NCBI GenBank assembly: GCA_003116975.1
Contig: BGKB01000044.1
Span: 1,061,642 to 1,125,641, forward strand
From: Aurantiochytrium sp. KH105
Taxonomy: Eukaryota > Sar > Bigyra > Thraustochytrida > Thraustochytriidae
DNA length: 64,000 nt
Direction of reading: 5' to 3'
The notes under the pieces were generated by a model. It worked only from the letters and a program-made list of their open reading frames with translations, was not told where the DNA came from and did no database searches. Shown one piece after another: positions 10,534-20,096 of the stretch (position 1 is the first letter of the stretch; the number at the start of each line of letters is the position of its first letter). The position numbers and the translations under genes were made by a program.

Positions 10534-11588
10534 CAATTACAAGCATCATTTCTATTTTCTTTTTTTCTTTTTCTGTCTCTGCACGATTTCGCTGCCGATA
10601 CTATCATGTGTGCAGACTCAATCCAGAGTCGCTGGCTGAGCACTAGTTTTTTCGCGCTTTGAGTCGCGGGGGGGTATTACTTTATCTTCTTTTTTGGGTT
10701 AATTTCCTTTGATCCATAAAAGTGCAGTGCATCGCGCAGTACCGTGCGCAGTGCAGTGCAGTGTCGGCTGGTGCAAAACGCCACTACTACCCTGACACTG
10801 ATGGCTATCCTTGGCCATTTGACCAGCACATTACGTTATAACTGGATAGTCCCTGGATGCCTGGATGTTTGCCGGGCAACCAGCCAGGCTGCCAGCCAGG
10901 CTGCCTGCCTGCTTGCTTGGTGTGTCCGTGCCTGCTCTGCTGTGCTCTGCTGTGCTGTACTCTGCTGTGCCAACAGACGCGTGTCGCAAGTACTGCCCCA
11001 AGTGATCACTGACCTACCTGCACCATCGAGTCAGTACTCGACGTGCCGTCCGTCGACCACAGCAAAAGTTCCGTTCCGAACGGGAGCTGCGTTGCGGCAG
11101 AAATCGGAGGTCCGGTGAGTTTGCAATGTCTCTTTGCCCACTGGTCCCTGCATAAAACTCACTGTCAGACTCACTTCAATTTTCGTAATAAGTTGGCTTG
11201 TCGCAGTAGTATACATACTACAAAAAGGAGGAGGAACCGGCAGCGGTGTCAATCAATCAGCGAGAGGAAGACACTCAATCGCGCAGGCAGATCACCTCGC
11301 AGGTCTGCGGCGTGCGAACACAGGCAGCGCAGCGCAGCACAGCGGAGCGCAGCGCAACGCGACGCGACGCCACGCAACGTCGCGCGTCGCGGAGCGTCGT
11401 GGAGCGCTGCAGGCAAGCGCAGCGGAGCGAAAAAAAAGACGCGCAACGTACGTAGATTGGGAGCGAGCGCACTCTTGAGAGCGCTCGTGCGTCTGGCATC
11501 GTCGAGTGCGGGCGTGCAGCAGCAGGTGATAAGAAGACGATCGAGCGCGTGGAGCTTTGGAAAGGACAGCAACAGCAGGCAGGGCAGG
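10534..11588. other. Intergenic region upstream of the CFAP97-like gene
   Basis: About 1.05 kb between two same-strand genes. It contains GTGCAGTGCA repeats near 10722-10765, CTGTGCT repeats near 10935-10970 and GCAGCGCAGC/GCGACGCGAC runs at 11320-11420. The coding frame of the next gene stays open back to 11043, but this extension is Arg/Ser-rich and unlike the downstream domain, so I treat it as leader. No other gene is seen. Confidence 0.5.
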
Positions 11589-12335
11589 ATGTACGCGTAC
11601 TACAAGGCGATGCCGTCGGCGAATCCGCTGATTACGGAGAAGATGCAGAAGCGCAAGGTGCAGCAGCACAAGAAAAAACTTAAATCGATCACGTGCTCCG
11701 TGGACAACACGCCGCCGCAGCACTGGAAGCAGCGGCCGCGGCGAAACCTGAAGAAGGAGCAGCTGATGCAGGAGCGCGGCGCGGCGATCGAGCGTGAAAA
11801 TCGCATTTTGCTGGACAAGATGGCGACTATCATGCACGCGAAAAAGCCCGCGACGCCGGGCGTCGGCGGGGATCCGGCGGGGAGCTCGCGCCACGGCGCG
11901 GCGCGGAGCTTGAATGAGTCGTATCGGGAGCGCGAAATGCGGCGCATCGCCACGCAGAATGTGCAGATCCTCAAGAGGATTCAATCGAGCAAGCCGACGT
12001 ACTCTGCGGTGCAATGGGAGGAGGAGCGCCGTCGCAACGAGGACATTTTGCGCAATATGGTCTTGTACAAGAACTCGCTTCCGCTGCTTTCGCGGCCGAA
12101 TAGTCCAAAGCGGCGACGACCACGTACGGGCCGCCAGGGCGTATCGCAGGTAGCCTCGTCACCCTCGCTGCTCACGACGCGGCCTTCGACGGCACCAGGG
12201 TCGGAGGCCGTGAACACTGTTGTTGCTGGTTCTGCAGTGGCTACAGCTGTCGCATCGTCCTTGTCAAACCCCGCTCCTTCATCTCAAAAAGGTGCCGCGG
12301 AAGGCTCTGACGATGCAATGGATCTTTCCCAATGA
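11589..12335 (+). CDS. CFAP97/Hemingway-domain protein, probable cilium or flagellum factor
   Basis: A 248-aa protein whose N-terminal half resembles the CFAP97 (KIAA1430/Hemingway) domain, found in axoneme-associated proteins. The visible pattern is NPLITEKMQKRK near residue 10, then HKKKLKSITCSVDNTPPQH (residues 25-43). A helical, charged NLKKEQLMQERGAAIERENR region (51-70) and LLDKMATIMH follow. A second charged helix runs around residues 110-160 (ESYREREMRRIATQNVQILK). The C-terminal 80 residues are Ser/Pro/Ala-rich with a basic SPKRRRPRTGR patch. The start is the ATG at 11589; the open frame further upstream is low-complexity. Presence of this family implies a flagellated stage. Family assignment is from pattern memory, not a search. 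Confidence 0.68.
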   Translation: MYAYYKAMPSANPLITEKMQKRKVQQHKKKLKSITCSVDNTPPQHWKQRPRRNLKKEQLMQERGAAIERENRILLDKMATIMHAKKPATPGVGGDPAGSSRHGAARSLNESYREREMRRIATQNVQILKRIQSSKPTYSAVQWEEERRRNEDILRNMVLYKNSLPLLSRPNSPKRRRPRTGRQGVSQVASSPSLLTTRPSTAPGSEAVNTVVAGSAVATAVASSLSNPAPSSQKGAAEGSDDAMDLSQ

Positions 12336-14883
12336 CCTTTTTATGACGCGTGAATTGATAGAGAAGACGAGAAAGAAGAAGAGCTAGGCCTAGGAATAAC
12401 ATGAAACGATGATGATGATGATGAGCTGATAATGGTGTCGTATACCGAGAATGCCAGCACCGCTTCTCACCCCTCCCTCCCCCCCACCTCACCCCACCTA
12501 CCACGCACGGCCGCCTGTAACCCCCAGGAAAAAAGACGAAACTCATGTCGCTGTCCAGCCAGGTCGGTCCGCACCTAAGCCCGTCATCTTCCCCTTTTCT
12601 TACGAGCAGTGGACCTCGGCCGATTTAACTCGACTCGACTCGATCCGACTCGACTCGACTCGACTCGACTCGACTCGACTCGACTCGGGGCCACGCGCCT
12701 CGCGGTGGTCAAGGTCGCGGCACGCCCGGGAAGCCAGCCATGGCACGCGCGCCGTCACGTGCCGCGGCTCGAGGCCGCCGCGCAATGATCGACGATCGCA
12801 TCGACGCCGGGCAAAAGTACCTTGAAAGTAACAAGAAGCCGCAGCCGCCACGAGGAGACGGAGAGCGAGCGTCTCCGCTGGCGACAGGATCCTCTTTGGG
12901 CGCGCCGCACCGGCGCTTGAAGAAAGACCAAAACCGCGCCCAGCAGAGCAGAGCAGAGCGGAGGCCAGAGCGGCGCGCAAGGTGGGCTTGACGTCGGCCG
13001 TGCCGGTGAATGAAATCTACCTCGAAAGGTGACCGTCCTCGTCCACGCGCCCGCGTTTGCCCACGCGCCCGCCGCTTGGAGGCTCGGATCTCGGACTCTC
13101 CTCTATTCAAGTTTCGCGAGCTAAGCCTAGCTCGCTGCCCTACCGCCGCGTTTGCGTCACGAAGCCGCGCTTGCCGACGCGCCACGCCGCGCCACGCCAC
13201 GCCACGCTCGCCGCTTCTGCGCCGCTTCTGCGCCGCTTCTGCGCCGCAGCTGGCTGCTGCGACCTGGCCGCGCCCGCCCCGCGAACGCGAAATCAGGCGC
13301 AGCGCGGCGCGAGGGAGGGAAGGAGGGAGGGAGGGAGGGACGGGGGCGGGCAAGCAAGAGTGGAATCGAGGCGCGGCCTGCACTGCACTGCCCGGGTCGA
13401 TCCGCCGCTGGCCAGGCGTTTGCGAGAGCAAGCAAGTGCGCGCGCAGGAAGCAGAGCCGCGGTCCGAGCAGCGCGGGCTTCCTGCGCCGTGATCCGACCC
13501 GGCCGGCTCGCAGTGCAGTGCAGGGAGCGCAAGGGAAGGCGTTGGAAAACTTTACTTACTTTGATGTGAATGAATGCGCGCACTCGCGGCCGCCATGGCA
13601 TGCATCTGTCTAACCTTGCGTTGCCTGGCTGGCCTCCGCGGAAATCGATCTTTCCTTGCCTACTGCGGTCATTCCTTCTTGCGGTTGCTGTTGCTGTTGC
13701 GGCTGGCCTTGCCTGGCTGGCGAGCGGCAGCCGCGTCATGGCGGCTGCTAAGGCGCTGGCTCGGGCTGGGCTCGTCCGGGAACGGCGGTGTTTCTGGAGC
13801 GGGCGGTGAGGGAGGAGGAGGGTGCGCGGCCGGGACAGCCGGTGGAGGCAGACGGCGAGGAGCCAAGGAGCTGCCGCGAAAGCAAGCTAGCTTTGCTTGG
13901 CTTAGCTGACTGTGAGGTAGCTAGCTATCAAGCCCAGGCTGCTGAGGCGCGGTCGACGCAGCGCTAGTGGCATGTCTCGTCACTGCCGCACCGCAGCCAG
14001 CTTCGTCTCGTCTCGTCTCGGCCGCGTCGCTGGCGCCGAAAGCCGGGACAGAGCCTGGCGCCGAGCAGCGGTAGCCGCGGGATGCTTCGGGACCTCCGGC
14101 TGCTTTCTCGCCGCCAGCCCTGGCAACGCAAGGTGAGGAAAGGCAAGCCAAGGCAAATCAAGCCAAGGTAAGTAAAGCAGCGGTGGCGGAAGGAGGAATA
14201 AGGTAAGGCGAATGATCACGGTCGAAGCCACGCCTTTTTACTGTCAAACCCTCCTTGCTTCCTTCCTCCTGGCTGTTCCAACGCCGCGTCCTCTAGCATA
14301 TCTCGACTGATAGCCGCCATGGCCGGCTTTGGCTTATCATACTTACCTCCCTCCTTCCGGTACGGAGACGCCCTGCTGCGGGCGTTTGCGGGGCCAAAGC
14401 ATTATTTTTCTTTTCTTTTCCTTGTCAAATTTCTTTTTCCTTTCTTTCTATTCTTTTGTTTCTACTCAGGCTGCACGGACAGTGGTCGGTTCTTGGAAAG
14501 CAGCCACCAGCCAAATCAATCGACCAGTGTAAGCCTGATTCCCCGTGCTTTGTTGACGCATCGACCAATGCAAGCCATGCAAGCAAGGCGCTCCGCCGCG
14601 AGACTCGACGCGGCTGACTGACTGACGCGGCCAGCGGCGAACTGCCCGGAGCTCGTCACCGCGCCGTCTCGCGGCAGCTGGCAGCTGGCAGCGGCCATAG
14701 TGGCTGGCTCGCTCGCTGGCTGGCTGGCTGGCTGGCTGCCTGCAAGCTTGGCAGCGCAATACGACGCGAGGCGACGCAGGGCTGCGATAAAGATAAGATG
14801 AATGAAGAAAGAAGGAAAGGCGGTCCACGCCGCGAAAAAACGAAATCGCAACTAGCAGCAAGCAAGACTTTCAAAAAAAAAGA
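12336..14883. other. GC-rich gene desert with microsatellites, left flank of the accessory island
   Basis: About 2.5 kb with no credible gene. It contains an (ACTCG)n array (12628-12687), GCCACGCC and CGCTTCTG repeats near 13185-13245, GGGA runs near 13313-13340, CGTCT repeats near 14005 and GGCT runs near 14703-14737. Open frames on both strands are all Arg/Ala/Pro-rich. A pyrimidine-rich tract at about 14403-14465 is the only change of base composition. Confidence 0.55.
12628..12687. repeat. (ACTCG)n pentanucleotide microsatellite
   Basis: About twelve near-perfect tandem units of the pentanucleotide, with one interruption (ATCCG) in the middle. Confidence 0.9.
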
Positions 14884-15018
14884 ATACCCTGCGGGGCTAA
14901 AGCACCCGCGATCTGAAGTGCGTTTTTTCCGATGGAATTGTCTTATTGGTTATATTCGTAGCCGGCGGAGCCGGTCTTGACGAAGGATGACTTGTAGAAG
15001 AAGGAGACTTGGGAGTAG
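14884..15018. repeat. Direct repeat R1, first copy (135 bp)
   Basis: Identical to 21772-21906 except for one base (CTTGTAG here, CTTATAG there). It contains the 15-bp inverted-repeat word TCTGAAGTGCGTTTT at 14912-14926 and the last 25 codons plus stop of the truncated minus-strand gene ending at 14943. The repeat stops exactly where, in the second copy, the 286-aa gene begins. Confidence 0.95.
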
Positions 15019-15622
15019 GCCAATGAATAAGAGCTTCCTCGACGCGCAGTAGCTGCTTCGCCAAAGTCATCAAGCGGTTTCTCCTTGTAGAAATCTCGAA
15101 GGAGTCTGTCTGCGTTTGCTTTGAGCGCGATCGCCTTGTCCTTGTCGCCGTGAGCAGCCTCGTACAGGTATTGCGCGGCAGCGAGGCGCGCATGGAGGTA
15201 TTGTTGAACATCGGGCGCCTGGTTTTCCTTCGCGTTAATGTAGGTCGAAGCAATGTCCGGAAGCTCGTGGCCGAGGTTTGGAAATGACCAATCGTCTCCG
15301 ACCGCATCGAAGTCACCACCAGAAAGAAAAGCTATGAGGCCCGTTTGGCAGATGACGGGAAGTTGAGAGAAGACGAAGACGCCGGCAATGAGCTGAAGTA
15401 GGGCCAGTCTTTGCTCGACAGTGTCGAGGGGTACCCAAAGATGGCTTTCGTAGGTAGAGGCTTCGTTCTCAGGGTAGCCGTTCTGAGGTTTATCGCCGCC
15501 TCGTTGGAGTTCAGCCTCGTCAATGAGGAATGTGTCCTTGAGCTTGAAGTTGCTGAAGATTTTGACTGCGATCCGCCCTCCGTCGTTTTTGACAAGCTCG
15601 AAACGAACGGGCCAGTTGACGG
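14943..15622 (-). pseudogene. 5'-truncated gene of unknown function ("gene A"), C-terminal 226 aa retained
   Basis: An open frame reads well for about 226 residues, with balanced composition. Examples are WPVRFELVKNDGGRIAV near its beginning, HLWVPLDTVEQRLALLQL in the middle and a helical QQYLHARLAAAQYLYEAA segment. It ends in an aromatic/Ser-rich GSAGYEYNQ tail. It has no ATG: the frame enters at the N at 15623, upstream of which lies repeat sequence, so the 5' end has been lost or not assembled. Only the last 25 codons recur at 21772-21906, immediately before the 286-aa gene. That shows gene A once preceded that gene. I do not recognise the family. The alternating strand/helix layout would suit a structural protein, but this is a guess. 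Confidence 0.6.
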
Positions 15623-15779
15623 NGTAGAATAAATGCACCACACCAGGCCTACTCTCTGCAGGCTCTTAAGTTGCTATTTTTGCTGTGGTTAGCTTGCCCC
15701 ACACGGATATATATCTGTGCTGAGGTATGCGCCACCCCACACAATAATTTGACTGTGAAAACAGTATACCCAAGGTGAT

Positions 15780-17838
15780 TTTGCATTTGCGAGCCACAAT
15801 TCTGCATTTGCAGCAAGTCGAGCTGCACGTTCTCCCATGTCTGCCATTATCGTGGCGATTAACAGAGAGAATTCTTCATTTGCAAGGCGAAATCTGCATT
15901 TGCAGATGGACTTGCCGAAAAGGCACCCTGTTCACTCTGACAGTCTCTTGCAACAAGACTGATTCTGCACTTGCGATGGGCGGTTCCGCATTTGCAAATA
16001 GAGAGAACAGCACTTGCGCTCTGAGTGTTGTGCTGACGCCCCGTTCAATGGATTGAGGCTGACTGGGTCTCTGCTGTAATGGCTGGCTGCCAGTGGGGAA
16101 AATGACTAGCAAAGCTGATTCTGCATTTGCAAGCCGCATTGCTCGACTACGACAAACTAGCTATTGTCGAAAGCGCCCGAATCACCCCGCGAACTTGCAC
16201 TGAAGTCATACTGCGGAGCACTCGCAACCAGTCTGTTGTTACTGCTGTGGTATGCGCACGCCTAAGAACCTGCAGCTGCCACTTTCAACCCCAATGCTTT
16301 GTTGCTGTCGCTCTCCATGCTGGCATCCGTGCTGTTGAACGCACGCTCCACATCTTGCTTTCGGTGCTCTCCCTGCTGCTGATGCTGTGGTGTGCACGCT
16401 CCAGACGCTTCTCCACAAGTCCATTGGCTCTGCTGTGGTACAAGCACCGCACATTGCTTGACTTTAGCTTTGGCACTGTGGTATGTATGCTCCTTAAATT
16501 TGCTATCGCTGAGGTATGCGCGCCCCGCACTTTTATCAGTCATGGTTCACACGGCAAAAATGCATTTGCGAGGGAATATTCTTCACTTGCATCAAGTCGA
16601 GCTCGACTTACTACACTTGCAAGCGTTGCAGACTCACTTGGTTGCCGACTAGACAACCTCTGCACTCACAGTCAGCCTCTAGCAGCGCAGCTAGAAGGCC
16701 AAACAGCAACCGGCAAGTCCAAGGATTCTGCACTTGCGATGGGCGGTTCCGCACTTGCAAATGTAGAGAGCAGCACTTGCGCTCTGAGTGTTGTGCTGAC
16801 GCCCCGTTCAATGGATTGAGGCTGCCTGGGTCTTTGCCGCAATGGTTGGCTGCCAGTGGGGCAAATTACCGGCAAAGCTGATTCTGCATTTGCAAGCCGC
16901 ATTGCTCGACTACGACTGACACTAGCTGATTGTCGAAAGCGCCCGAATCACCCCGTGCCGCGAACTTGCACTGAAGTTGCACTGCGGCAGCAGAGCACTC
17001 GCAACCCCTCTGTTGTTACTGCTGTGGTATGCGCATGCCTTAGAACCTGCTGCTGCTTCCAACCCTCATGCTTGGTTGCTGTCGCTCTCCATACTATACC
17101 TGTTCCCATGCTGGCGTTCGTGCTGTTGAACGCACGCTCCACAGCCTGCTTTCGGTGCTCTCCCTGCTGCTGATGCTGTGGTGTGATCGCTCCACACGCT
17201 TCTCCGCAAGTCCATTGACTCTACTGTGGCATATTTCCTGTCTTTGACTTTCGCACTGTGGTATGCATTCTCCTTATCGCTGGGGTATGCGCGCCCCGCA
17301 CTGTTGCCTTTGGCTTTCGCGCTGTGGTATGTATGCTCCACCAATTTGCTTTCGCTGAGGTATGCGCGCCCCGCACTATTCTCAGCACTGGTTCACACGG
17401 CAAAAAATGCATTTGCGAGGGAAAATTCTTCACTTGCAACAAGTCGAGCTTCACTTACTACACTTGCAAGCGTTGCAGACTCACTTGCCGACTAGACATC
17501 CTCTTCACTCACAGTCAGCCTCTAGCAGCGCAGCTAGCCAGAAGGCAAAACATCAAGTCCAAGGATTCTGCACTTGCGATGGGCGGTTCTGCACTTGCAA
17601 ATGTGTCGAGCAGCACTTGCAATCCGGGTGTTGTGCCAATGCCCCGCTCAAGGGGTTGAGAGTGAGGCCGGCTGGTCACTGCTACAATGACTGGATGCTA
17701 ATAGAGCAAATGACTGGCTGCCACTTGCAAGCCGAATTGCTCGACTTGCTGGCGGCTGGTCACTGCTACAATGACTGGATGCTAATAGAGCAAATGACTG
17801 GCTGCCACTTGCAAGCCGAATTGCTCGACTTGCTGGAT
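15780..17838 (+). repeat. Satellite-like array (0.77-0.85 kb period) with iterated CAYTTGC words
   Basis: Long blocks recur at offsets of about 763-847 bp. GCTGATTCTGCATTTGCAAG occurs at 16114 and 16877, and GAACTTGCACTGAAGT at 16191 and 16962. The GTTGAACGCACGCTCCAC block is at about 16334 and 17125, and the GGATTCTGCACTTGCGATGG block at about 16723 and 17562. A partial older unit lies at 15957-16058. I count 24 CATTTGC or CACTTGC words here, all on the plus strand. Open frames through it (such as 16127-16819) change freely between copies and look non-coding. Confidence 0.85.
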
Positions 17839-18000
17839 AGCTATTGTAGACACTTGGAAGAGGAAAACAGCCCTATTTGACAAGCGATTGAACCGAGAGT
17901 TCGTGGAGACGCGACCGTGCGAAAGACGCCGCAATTGTCCAAAATCTGTACAAGTTTGCCCCCCGAGTAATAAATCAGTGCTGAAAACGCACTTCAGAAA
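17544..18000. repeat. Direct repeat R2, first copy (457 bp)
   Basis: Homologous to 22127-22493 and in the same orientation. It starts GGCAAAACATCAAGTCCAAG and ends ...AACGCACTTCAGAAA. The copies differ by the 84-bp tandem duplication inside this one, a short insertion near 17836-17850 and scattered substitutions. The right end includes a TAATAAA word (17968-17974) and the inverted-repeat terminus at 17984-17998. Confidence 0.93.
17671..17838. repeat. 84-bp perfect tandem duplication
   Basis: The segment beginning GCTGGTCACTGCTACAATGA at 17671 is repeated at 17755 with a period of 84 bp, and no difference is visible through TCGACTTGCTGG. The second repeat copy near 22255 has only one unit, so the duplication is recent. 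Confidence 0.93.
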
Positions 18001-18150
18001 CCGCCGCTTTTGAAGCCCCAATTAACCCCTTTTTTGCTTGATTCTTAATGAAAATTGACCTTCTTAGAGAATTTGCTATGTAATTATGTCTAATGACGTG
18101 GCGAATTTTGAAGGTCTGTGAAGGAGCCTTCAGTTCCCAAAGCAAGAACC

Positions 18151-19164
18151 ATGGAGGCGGCACTGCAAGCCTTTCTGGGCACGCTGTTCACGTGGGCTGT
18201 CACTGCGCTTGGCGCTGCGACTGTCTTCTGTCTCCCGGCCTCGCTGTCGCGCGAGCGTGAAGGCTTCTTCCTCGACTGCGGTCTCGGGTTCGGGGGCGGA
18301 GTCATGCTCGCTGCCAGCTACTGGTCCCTTCTTGCTCCGGGCCTTGAGCTTGCAGAGGAGTTGCACTACGGTGCCTTCTCTTTCGTGCCGGCAGCGGTTG
18401 GCGTCGTGCTGGGTGCCGCCATGGTCTACACCGCTGACTGGTGCTTACCTCATGCGCACGGGCACGGTCATGACCCGACAAGCAGCCGTCGCCACGCTGA
18501 CGACTCCTCCACCGCCCCGGGCAACCACGCCGTAGAGGACGTAGAAAGGGTGCAACACGAACATGGCAATCCTGACCAGGTTTGCACCGACGGCCGTGTC
18601 GAGCTCGAACTGGAGTGGACTGCGGCCACTGCTGGAGCGCCAAACGCCGAACCCGACACTCGCTCACCAAATACAACCAAGGCTGGTGAAGGCTGGACAG
18701 AGCAATTTCGCCGCACCATGCTGCTCGTCCTGGCCGTGACCGTGCACAACTTCCCGGAAGGCATGGCAATCGGAGTAGCCTTTGGCGGCATCGGCGCGAC
18801 TGAGAGTGCAACTTTTGAGAAGGCAGTGGCGCTCGCGCTTGGAATCGGCATCCAAAACTTCCCTGAAGGAATGGCTGTAGCTCTGCCGCTGAAGCGCGTT
18901 GGGTACTCCAAATGTCACAGTTTCATGATCGGGCAGAGCTCGGGCATGGTAGAGCCCATCGGGGGCGTCATCGGCGCAGCTGCTGCAGTCGTCGCCCGCC
19001 CCATTCTCCCGTACGCAATGGCGTTTGCCGCAGGTGCAATGATCTTTGCTGTCATCTTCGCAATCGTGCCTGAGATGGTAACACGTGGCAACCATTTACC
19101 GGCATCGGTGGCGTCAATCGTTGGATTTGTCGTCATGATGTCGCTCGACGTGGTCCTCGGCTGA
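18151..19164 (+). CDS. ZIP-family (SLC39) metal transporter
   Basis: A 337-aa ZIP transporter, predicted to move zinc or another divalent metal into the cytosol. The two metal-site signatures are HNFPEGMAIG (residues 199-208, TM4) and QNFPEGMAVA (235-244, TM5), the paired form of the SLC39A11/GufA-type subgroup. N-terminal membrane segments span residues 5-110. A His-rich cytosolic loop starts at HAHGHGH near 102 and continues as a hydrophilic linker to about 185. GMVEPIGG and IVPEM, which supply further acidic positions, follow in the last three membrane segments. The start is the ATG at 18151 in an ACCATGG context; an in-frame GTG at 18118 is not used. The gene lies between the two inverted-repeat units and opposite in strand to the compact cluster beside it, so it may be a trapped host gene or cargo. 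Confidence 0.92.
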   Translation: MEAALQAFLGTLFTWAVTALGAATVFCLPASLSREREGFFLDCGLGFGGGVMLAASYWSLLAPGLELAEELHYGAFSFVPAAVGVVLGAAMVYTADWCLPHAHGHGHDPTSSRRHADDSSTAPGNHAVEDVERVQHEHGNPDQVCTDGRVELELEWTAATAGAPNAEPDTRSPNTTKAGEGWTEQFRRTMLLVLAVTVHNFPEGMAIGVAFGGIGATESATFEKAVALALGIGIQNFPEGMAVALPLKRVGYSKCHSFMIGQSSGMVEPIGGVIGAAAAVVARPILPYAMAFAAGAMIFAVIFAIVPEMVTRGNHLPASVASIVGFVVMMSLDVVLG

Positions 19165-19366
19165 CGCAAATTAGCCCCGAATAAACATGATTTATCATCC
19201 TCTAGGCTTACAATGAACTCGAAATTGCGTCGCTCTACCTCTTCTTACCTCTTCTTGATATGATACTACTGTGTTCACTCTGCTCGTCTTGGCGACCGCC
19301 TAGCAATTTCTGTCAGATAATCAATAACAATTACCAAGATATATAACATAACATAGCACAACTATG

Positions 19367-19996
19367 TTAATTACCAAGAGAATAATTGTGAGCGATGAAC
19401 TGGCGCATCATGAACTTGGGGTTGGTACCGGCGGGGAAGTTGCTAGCGCTCATGGTGAGCCGAGTGGGAATCTCGGCTACGCTGGTGTTCATGACGAACT
19501 GCTTGTACGCGCGCATCTCGAGAGGGTTCGAGGTCGCGGGGTCGAAGTCGATCGGCTTGCAGCTGAGCCCCGTGTTCTCGTTGTGCTCTCCGTACTTGTT
19601 CGCATCGATGAACATCGTGGCGATCTCGCAGTTCTTGATGCGAGCAAGCTTGTCCGCGTCGATGCAGTTCACGCGGAACTCCTCGCCGGGCGCAATGGTG
19701 ATGGACTCCTTTTCGAGCTCAGCGTTCGTCGCCACCTGCTCCTCCGTAAGCGACTCGCCAGGCTTGGGCTTCTTCTGCGCAAAGCGAATCACCTTGGGCT
19801 TCTTCTCGAGGCTGCGGCAAATCACCGTACGGAACTTGAACTGCGAGGTTCCGCGGGTCTCGAGCGCGCGAACGACGAGCACCTTCAGGGGAGTCTTGTT
19901 GCCAGAAGCCTGGTCCTTGAGGTTCTTGGTCTTCATGATCTTGCGACGGCGTTCAGCCATCTTGGCCATCATGTCGGAACGAGGCGTCTTGCCCAT
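19367..19996 (-). CDS. Unknown 209-aa protein with highly biased codon use; possible structural protein of an inserted element
   Basis: Not recognised. It opens with a basic, helical MGKTPRSDMMAKMAERRRKI and a Lys-rich KTKNLKDQ segment. Strand-like segments follow (LKVLVVRAL, FKFRTVICRSL, ESITIAPGEEFRVNCID), and the tail reads SASNFPAGTNPKFMMRQFI. There is no signal peptide or membrane segment. Lysine codons read as AAG almost without exception and C/G endings dominate, as in the PDI gene of this window, which suggests strong expression. The leader contains a (GTTC)n/(GAAC)n microsatellite at 20018-20040. It is the last of three closely spaced minus-strand genes. A beta-rich body with a basic N-terminus would fit a capsid-like or nucleic-acid-binding protein; this is inference only. 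Confidence 0.72.
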   Translation of the reverse strand: MGKTPRSDMMAKMAERRRKIMKTKNLKDQASGNKTPLKVLVVRALETRGTSQFKFRTVICRSLEKKPKVIRFAQKKPKPGESLTEEQVATNAELEKESITIAPGEEFRVNCIDADKLARIKNCEIATMFIDANKYGEHNENTGLSCKPIDFDPATSNPLEMRAYKQFVMNTSVAEIPTRLTMSASNFPAGTNPKFMMRQFIAHNYSLGN

Positions 19997-20096
19997 CTTG
20001 CCGCGTTCGTTACGTTCGTTCGTTCGTTCGTTCGTTCTCTCGAGTTAAGGGTTTGCTGGAGTTTGAGTTCTGGTTTGCCGGAGGCGAAAGCAGTGA

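Larger units (their letters stand above)
14912..17998. mobile_element. Candidate terminal-inverted-repeat element, unit 1 (about 3.1 kb)
   Basis: TCTGAAGTGCGTTTT at 14912-14926 is the exact reverse complement of AAAACGCACTTCAGA at 17984-17998. The match may extend outward imperfectly: GGGGCT followed by AAAGC lies outside the left end, and the reverse complement outside the right end reads GGGGCTTCAAAAGC. The right end also coincides with the point where homology to unit 2 stops. Inside are a truncated gene and a satellite array. I see no transposase and no obvious target-site duplication, so this could be a non-autonomous element, the end of a larger element or a recombination product. Unit 2 at 21800-22491 shares both ends. 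Confidence 0.5.

Noticed and set aside
12709-13431. 240-codon minus-strand open frame
   Set aside because: Composition-driven Arg/Ala/Ser sequence with competing frames on both strands.
16127-16819. 230-codon plus-strand open frame in the satellite
   Set aside because: Its residues change freely between repeat units, it starts and stops inside repeat blocks, and it has no domain character.
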